Source: JBBRZF01 sp038236965 (GTDB lineage: Bacteria; Acidobacteriota; Terriglobia; Terriglobales; Acidobacteriaceae). Taken from it: a stretch of DNA of 34,185 nt. This document shows positions 30,364 to 34,185 of the stretch, in pieces (the stretch's first letter is position 1; the number at the start of each line of letters is the position of its first letter). The notes under the pieces are model-generated. The model saw only the letters and a list, made by a program, of their open reading frames with translations. It was not told the origin of the DNA and searched no databases. The DNA lies in the NCBI GenBank assembly GCA_038236965.1, contig JBBRZF010000014.1, forward strand, positions 1 through 34,185. The letters are read 5' to 3'. The position numbers and the translations under genes are program-made.

Positions 30364-32136
30364 TTGCTTTGTGAGTCGTGCCAACATACGAATCCAGATG
30401 AGAATCGATTTTGCGGGAAATGCGGTGCTCTTCTAAGCGCCAATTCGGACGGGCCTTCGCAGGCGCAGAACACGGTGGATTATCTGCAACGAGTAGCGCG
30501 GGAGCATCCGCGCGGAGAGCGTCCGGAGAATCCCGCGACGCCAGAAGGTCGCTATGAAACTCCGGCGACGAGTGTCACGGAGGCCAGCAAAGAAGGCCTG
30601 AGCGAAAAGGTTCTGGCACAGGAACGTGAACGCTGGCAAAACGTATACCAATTCCGCGATCTGCATCCCAACGTGCGCAATCTTCGTTCCAATGGCTATC
30701 CGCGAGAAGGCTACGATAACGGCGAACAGCCGGTAATGCAGATGCAGCCGGAGTTGATCGATTTCGACAACCAGATCCCATTGATTGCCGAGCCGGGGAT
30801 GGACCGCCGCAGGCCGGAATGGCGTTTCCGTGAAAAGCCTTTGCTGGAGCCGGATTCAGAGAGCGAAGTCCGCGACCGAGTGCGGCAGAATGCCGAACAT
30901 ATCTCGTCCGGACCCGTAGAAGTTCCCCCGCCTGTCGAAACTACAGCAGAACCACTCGTACCTCGTGCGAAGCCGGTGCGTCACAGCGGATCGATCTTCG
31001 GCGTGGACGACCTGACGGAAGCGCCCATTCCGATTTCGACGAGTGCATCGGTTGCGAGCCGGGAAGCAAAGGGAGCGAGTCCAGGGCGAGACGCGCATTT
31101 GGGCAACAAATTTCTGGATTTTTCGGAATCGTCGGAAGAAGATCGCAACTCCTTGCATGGTCCCTCGTTCCTCGGGCTGGATTCTTCGCCGATGGATTAC
31201 GAGGAAGAGAACGACGGAGGCTCGCACGCGCGTCGCAATCTCGCACTGGTCATCCTGCTGATACTGGTGACGCTGGGCGCGGTGCAATGGCGTTCGATAC
31301 GCGACTTCGGACGACACTATGCAGGCACGATGCACCTGTCGATACTCGGTGCACAGCAAGGCCAGACGACGTCTTCGACGGAGAATCCCCAAGAACCGCA
31401 AGCTACCCAACCCGCTACGGACGGCAAGCCTGAGATGGTTGCGGAGGCAACGAAGAATCCGAACGCAAATCCGCAGAACGCAATTCCGCAAGCGGGGCAG
31501 CAGAACGCGCAGAGTGGAAACCCTGAAGACTGGAATAAGAAGGAGGCCGCGAACCAGGCAAATGGTTCGCCAGCCAACTCCGCGGCAAGTAATCCTACAC
31601 AGCCTCCGAGCCAGGGAACTTCCGTAGCCGGCAATCGCGGTGTGCCGCAAGGCGAGCCAGCGACTGCGGATGATGCGGCAGACAATGAGTCGGCAGCAAC
31701 CCCGGGACGGCGCAATCAGCCAAAAGAGACGAGCCATCCTGATCCGGGACAGGCGGAGTTGGCGCAGGCTTCTGCTGCTTCCGACCCTGAGACGGCAGCG
31801 GCCTGGCTGTGGCGCGCGGTTGGCAAAGGGAGTTCGGAAGCACAAGTGCGGCTGGCGGATATGTACGCCGATGGACGCGGCGTTCCGCAGAATTGCGAGC
31901 AGTCGGTGATCCTCTTGAAGTCGGCGGCAAACAAAAGTTTCGCCCGTGCGAGGATACGACTGGGCTCGATGTATGCGACGGGAAAATGCGTGAACCAAGA
32001 CCGTGTAGCCGCCTACCAGTGGATGTCGCGCGCGCTGGATTCTTCTCCGGGAAGCCAGTGGGTGGAGGAGAATCGGCAGATGCTCTGGACACAAATGTCG
32101 GAAGAGGAGAAGCGCCGTGCGAGCGGAAAGATGTAG
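30364..32136 (+). CDS. Membrane protein with N-terminal zinc ribbon and C-terminal Sel1 repeats
   Basis: The protein has 590 residues, with TTG 30364 as start: GGAGG lies exactly 7 nt upstream and the zinc ribbon begins there. Cys3, Cys6, Cys17 and Cys20 (LCESCQ…RFCGKCG) form a zinc ribbon. Residues about 25-285 are polar and probably disordered, with Arg/Glu/Pro-rich parts. A single transmembrane helix (about 289-308, ALVILLILVTLGAVQW) follows. An Asn/Gln/Ala/Pro-rich linker leads to two or three Sel1-type repeats (about 474-560: AAAWLWRAVGKGSSEAQVRL, YADGRGVPQN, MYATGKCVNQD). The topology would put the ribbon in the cytosol and the Sel1 part in the periplasm. Function unknown; Sel1 repeats mediate protein contacts. 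Confidence 0.78.
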   Translation: MLCESCQHTNPDENRFCGKCGALLSANSDGPSQAQNTVDYLQRVAREHPRGERPENPATPEGRYETPATSVTEASKEGLSEKVLAQERERWQNVYQFRDLHPNVRNLRSNGYPREGYDNGEQPVMQMQPELIDFDNQIPLIAEPGMDRRRPEWRFREKPLLEPDSESEVRDRVRQNAEHISSGPVEVPPPVETTAEPLVPRAKPVRHSGSIFGVDDLTEAPIPISTSASVASREAKGASPGRDAHLGNKFLDFSESSEEDRNSLHGPSFLGLDSSPMDYEEENDGGSHARRNLALVILLILVTLGAVQWRSIRDFGRHYAGTMHLSILGAQQGQTTSSTENPQEPQATQPATDGKPEMVAEATKNPNANPQNAIPQAGQQNAQSGNPEDWNKKEAANQANGSPANSAASNPTQPPSQGTSVAGNRGVPQGEPATADDAADNESAATPGRRNQPKETSHPDPGQAELAQASAASDPETAAAWLWRAVGKGSSEAQVRLADMYADGRGVPQNCEQSVILLKSAANKSFARARIRLGSMYATGKCVNQDRVAAYQWMSRALDSSPGSQWVEENRQMLWTQMSEEEKRRASGKM

Positions 32137-32234
32137 TTCCGGTGCGGAGAACTGAAGACGCAGCCGCTCTGAGTGGGCATGAAACGCATGTCACTCGATG
32201 TTGTAAGCAAGACACGTTCTCAGCGTGATACGAT

Positions 32235-32267
32235 TTTTTGTCCCGATCGGGTCACAATAATGTGACC
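32235..32267 (+). promoter_or_regulatory. Palindromic operator at the sodA promoter
   Basis: GGTCACA-ATAA-TGTGACC (32250-32267) is a perfect 7-bp palindrome with a 4-nt spacer, 48 nt before the sodA start. A TTTTTG (32235-32240) / TAATGT (32258-32263) pair, spaced 17 nt, would place the -10 inside it. CCCGATCGGG lies at its left edge. Confidence 0.5.
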
Positions 32268-32315
32268 GCAACCTACTCCGCTGCATCCATTGCCCTAAAA
32301 GGAAGAAGGATACTC

Positions 32316-32927
32316 ATGGCATTCGAAGTACCTGCGTTGCCGTACGCGTACGAAGCGCTCGAGCCTTATATCGACGCGCAGACCATGCACCTGCATCATG
32401 ACAAGCACCACCAGGCGTATGTGGACAACTTTAACGCCGCGGTGGACAAGACACCCGAACTGAAGTCGAAGGGCGCGGAGGACATTCTGCGCGACCTGAA
32501 CGCTGTACCGGAGGCGGTCCGCACGGCGGTTCGCAACCACGGCGGCGGACACGTGAACCACTCGATGTTCTGGGCCATCATGGGCCCGAATGCCGGGGGG
32601 AATCCGACGGGCGCGATCGCGGATGCGATCAAGAGCACCTTTGGAGATTTTGCGCAGTTCCAGGAAAAATTCAACGATGCCGGAACCAAACAGTTCGGTA
32701 GCGGCTGGGTATGGCTGGTGCTGGGCAGCGGCGGGTTGCAGGTGATGAGCACGCCGAACCAGGACAGCCCGCTGTCGCAGGGACTGCATCCGATCATGGG
32801 AAACGACGTCTGGGAACACGCGTATTACCTGAAGTACCAGAACCGTCGCGCCGAGTATCTGAAGGCGTGGTGGAACGTCGTCAACTGGGACGAGATCAAC
32901 AAGCGTTATGCCGCGGTGAAGAAGTAA
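32316..32927 (+). CDS. sodA: Superoxide dismutase, Mn/Fe family (Mn-type)
   Basis: The protein has 203 residues; ATG 32316 has AAGGA 5 nt upstream. It dismutates superoxide in the cytosol. Metal ligands: His27 (LHHDKHHQAY), His82 (GGGHVNHSMFW), Asp164 and His168 (NDVWEHAYYLKYQNRR). NQDSPL with Gln149, the H-bonding Gln of Mn-type enzymes, and GSGWVWLVL support Mn rather than Fe use. Two helices plus the alpha/beta C-terminal domain are intact. It is monocistronic, with a palindromic operator upstream and a terminator downstream. Confidence 0.95.
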   Translation: MAFEVPALPYAYEALEPYIDAQTMHLHHDKHHQAYVDNFNAAVDKTPELKSKGAEDILRDLNAVPEAVRTAVRNHGGGHVNHSMFWAIMGPNAGGNPTGAIADAIKSTFGDFAQFQEKFNDAGTKQFGSGWVWLVLGSGGLQVMSTPNQDSPLSQGLHPIMGNDVWEHAYYLKYQNRRAEYLKAWWNVVNWDEINKRYAAVKK

Positions 32928-32929
32928 AC

Positions 32930-32996
32930 AGTTAACCGGGTTAACTTGTCGGATTACGATACAAAGGGCAGGAGGCCACTCCTGCCCACGATTTTT
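32930..32996 (+). terminator. sodA terminator, with an extra palindrome before it
   Basis: GGGCAGGAG-GCCA-CTCCTGCCC (32966-32987) is a perfect 9-bp hairpin followed by ACGATTTTT. The palindrome AGTTAACC-G-GGTTAACT lies at 32930-32946, right after the stop codon, and may be a second structure or a binding site. Confidence 0.85.
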
Positions 32997-33017
32997 ACTT
33001 CCATCAGGAGTTCTGCC

Positions 33018-33449
33018 ATGACCGTGAATTACGTTCCCAAGGGCTGCCAGTCGGTGGTTCCCTATCTTGTTGTCTCATCCGCCAAGAAGCTGATCGAGTT
33101 CCTGGAGACCACGTTCGAAGCAAAAGCGACGGAGTGCATGATGCACCCGGATGGAAGCGTGGGGCACGCTGAAGTGAAGATCGGCGATTCTGTGGTAATG
33201 ATCTCCGACGCGACGGAGCAATATAAGGCTGGGACGGCGATGGTGTACGTCTACGTGCCGGACACGGACGCCGCGTATGAGCGGGCGATTGCAGCGGGTG
33301 CGACGTCAATCATGGCGCCGGCAGACCAGTTCTATGGTGACCGCAACGGCGGCGTGCGCGATGCCCTGGGCAATACCTGGTGGATAGGAACGCACAAGGA
33401 AGACGTCTCTCTGGAAGAGATGCAGCGCCGGATGACGGCCCGGGAATAA
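33018..33449 (+). CDS. VOC-family (glyoxalase/PhnB-like) protein
   Basis: The protein has 143 residues; ATG 33018 has AGGAG 7 nt upstream. The VOC fold has two beta-alpha-beta-beta-beta units: residues about 12-60 (VVPYLVVSSAKKLIEFLETTF, GHAEVKIGDSVVMISDA) and about 75-130 (AMVYVYVPDTDAAYERAIAAGA, FYGDRNGGVRDALGNTWWIGTH). The ending YGDR-GG-RD--GN-WWI--H is typical of PhnB/glyoxalase-like proteins. Metal-dependent catalysis is possible, but the substrate cannot be assigned. It follows sodA after a terminator. Confidence 0.85.
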   Translation: MTVNYVPKGCQSVVPYLVVSSAKKLIEFLETTFEAKATECMMHPDGSVGHAEVKIGDSVVMISDATEQYKAGTAMVYVYVPDTDAAYERAIAAGATSIMAPADQFYGDRNGGVRDALGNTWWIGTHKEDVSLEEMQRRMTARE

Positions 33450-33512
33450 CCCGTTGGGAGCGCTTCTTCAGGCATGAAAGCGCATAAGAAAAGCCTGCCT
33501 GCCGCGATGGAA

Positions 33513-33638
33513 CTAGTTTTTCTTTCCGGCGAAAAAAGCCAGTGAGGCTACCGCGATGATGACGCATACGATGATCGGGAACACGTCTTTTGGTAGACCA
33601 GCTGGCGTCGGAATCTGCCCGTTCAAGTAAAACGCCAT
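33513..33638 (-). CDS. 41-residue single-helix membrane peptide
   Basis: A short minus-strand frame with ATG 33638 and AGGAA 4 nt upstream. The peptide is MAFYLNGQIPTPAGLPKDV, then a hydrophobic helix (FPIIVCVIIAVASLAFFAG) and a basic end KKN. The ribosome site, the amphipathic start and the clear transmembrane segment support it. It lies convergent with the VOC gene. No family was recognised; such peptides are often regulators or subunits of membrane enzymes. Confidence 0.6.
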   Translation of the reverse strand: MAFYLNGQIPTPAGLPKDVFPIIVCVIIAVASLAFFAGKKN

Positions 33639-33761
33639 GAAATTCCTCGTGCGTAAGAGACTGCTTCGATTAAAGAGAACATTAAATGTATAGCAATCGC
33701 GGGTGATTGCGGGTCTGATTTAAACCTTGTTCCGGAAATGGAACAAGAATTTTCAATGAAG
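33639..33761. other. Intergenic hairpin CTTGTTCC / GGAACAAG
   Basis: A perfect 8-bp stem with 6-nt loop lies at 33726-33747 and is followed by AATTTT on the plus strand. A TATACATTTAAT block near 33683-33694 (minus) could be the -10 region of the small peptide gene. No further gene. Confidence 0.5.
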
Positions 33762-33795
33762 AAGGCCTCTGCTTGAGATTTCCAGCAGAGGCCTT
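33762..33795 (-). terminator. Terminator after the amidohydrolase gene
   Basis: Perfect 12-bp arms AAGGCCTCTGCT (33762-33773) and AGCAGAGGCCTT (33784-33795) enclose a 10-nt loop. It lies 20 nt past the stop at 33815; the T-run is weak on both strands. Confidence 0.7.
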
Positions 33796-33814
33796 GTTGT
33801 ATTCCGAGCGGGTT

Positions 33815-34185
33815 CTACTTGTGGTAGACTTCGCCGCCCTTCATGGTCCACTGCACCTTTTCGAGGTTGGTGATGTCTTCGAGCGGATTGCCGGGGACGG
33901 CTACGATATCGGCGAATTTGCCGGGTTCGAGCGAGCCTATCTGGTCTTGCCAGCCGAGCAGTTCGGCGGCATCGGTGGTGGCAGAGCGTATGGCTTGCGC
34001 GGGAGTCATGCCAAGTTTGACCATGCCCTTGAATTGCACAGCGGGATTGATGTCCCACGAGAAGCCGCCGACATCGGTACCGAAAGCGATCTTCACTCCG
34101 GCCTTGAGGGCGCGCTGGAAGGTCTGTCCGTGGATGGCGACCATCTTTGGCCAGACACCGCCGCGACCTTCGGCAACGTATTCAC
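33815..34185 (-). CDS. Amidohydrolase (imidazolonepropionase/prolidase-like), C-terminal part
   Basis: Only the last 123 codons are in the window; the N-terminus lies beyond the right edge. AFGTDVGGFSWDINPAVQF holds the metal Asp of the M38 amidohydrolase barrel. KLGMTPAQAIRSATTDAAELLGWQDQIGSLEPGKFADIVAV is the usual C-terminal small domain, ending NPLEDITNLEKVQWTMKGGEVYH. Enzymes of this group hydrolyse C-N bonds of cyclic amides or dipeptides such as Xaa-Pro. Substrate unknown from this piece. Confidence 0.87.
   Translation of the reverse strand, partial: EYVAEGRGGVWPKMVAIHGQTFQRALKAGVKIAFGTDVGGFSWDINPAVQFKGMVKLGMTPAQAIRSATTDAAELLGWQDQIGSLEPGKFADIVAVPGNPLEDITNLEKVQWTMKGGEVYHK

Overview
The window looks like chromosomal DNA from a moderately GC-rich, Gram-negative-type bacterium. 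The best guess is Acidobacteriota (Terriglobia, Koribacter/Terriglobus-like). This is an inference from general familiarity, with no search run. It rests on the mix of a class II (B12) ribonucleotide reductase, a divergent Hfq with a long N-terminal tail, secreted PKD-repeat proteins, MsrPQ, and intergenic DNA full of short palindromes and low-complexity repeats. No rRNA, tRNA, CRISPR array, transposase or integrase was seen.

Layout. 1-4222 holds two secreted proteins on the minus strand: a phosphoesterase cut by the window edge and a GH71-like protein carrying five PKD domains. 4706-6479 has an 83-residue histidine-kinase-dimerisation-like protein converging on a PepD-type dipeptidase, with a shared terminator. 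6852-8737 is a two-gene glycan pair (nucleotidyltransferase and CgeB-like glycosyltransferase) overlapping by 4 nt. 8896-10969 has OsmC, a 50-residue secreted peptide behind a palindromic promoter, and a seven-helix membrane protein that looks leaderless. 10970-15345 is an accessory stretch: repeat-rich DNA, a secreted GY-repeat protein, a two-helix membrane protein, and an OLD-family ATPase/TOPRIM nuclease broken by two compensating frameshifts at G runs. 15469-19030 is nrdJ with a roughly 480-nt leader. 19577-23058 has a Rossmann protein, Hfq and the tmk-holB pair. 23208-27685 is a small zinc-ribbon gene followed by the translation cluster rpsP-khpA-rimM-trmD-rplS, then rnhB beyond a strong terminator and a 7x19-nt tandem repeat. 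27731-34185 has a secreted protein, a stump of a PIG-L deacetylase, msrP-msrQ, a zinc-ribbon/Sel1 membrane protein, Mn-type sodA, a VOC protein, a 41-residue membrane peptide and the end of an amidohydrolase.

How the genes work together. rpsP to rplS is a ribosome and tRNA maturation operon. tmk, holB, nrdJ and rnhB serve dNTP supply and DNA replication or repair. OsmC, MsrPQ and SodA form a scattered oxidative-stress set covering hydroperoxides, oxidised periplasmic methionine and superoxide. The most unusual items are the disrupted OLD gene, the 19-nt tandem array, the palindrome family with a CTRAAG core, the long nrdJ leader, the leaderless promoter at 10102-10139 and the PIG-L stump.
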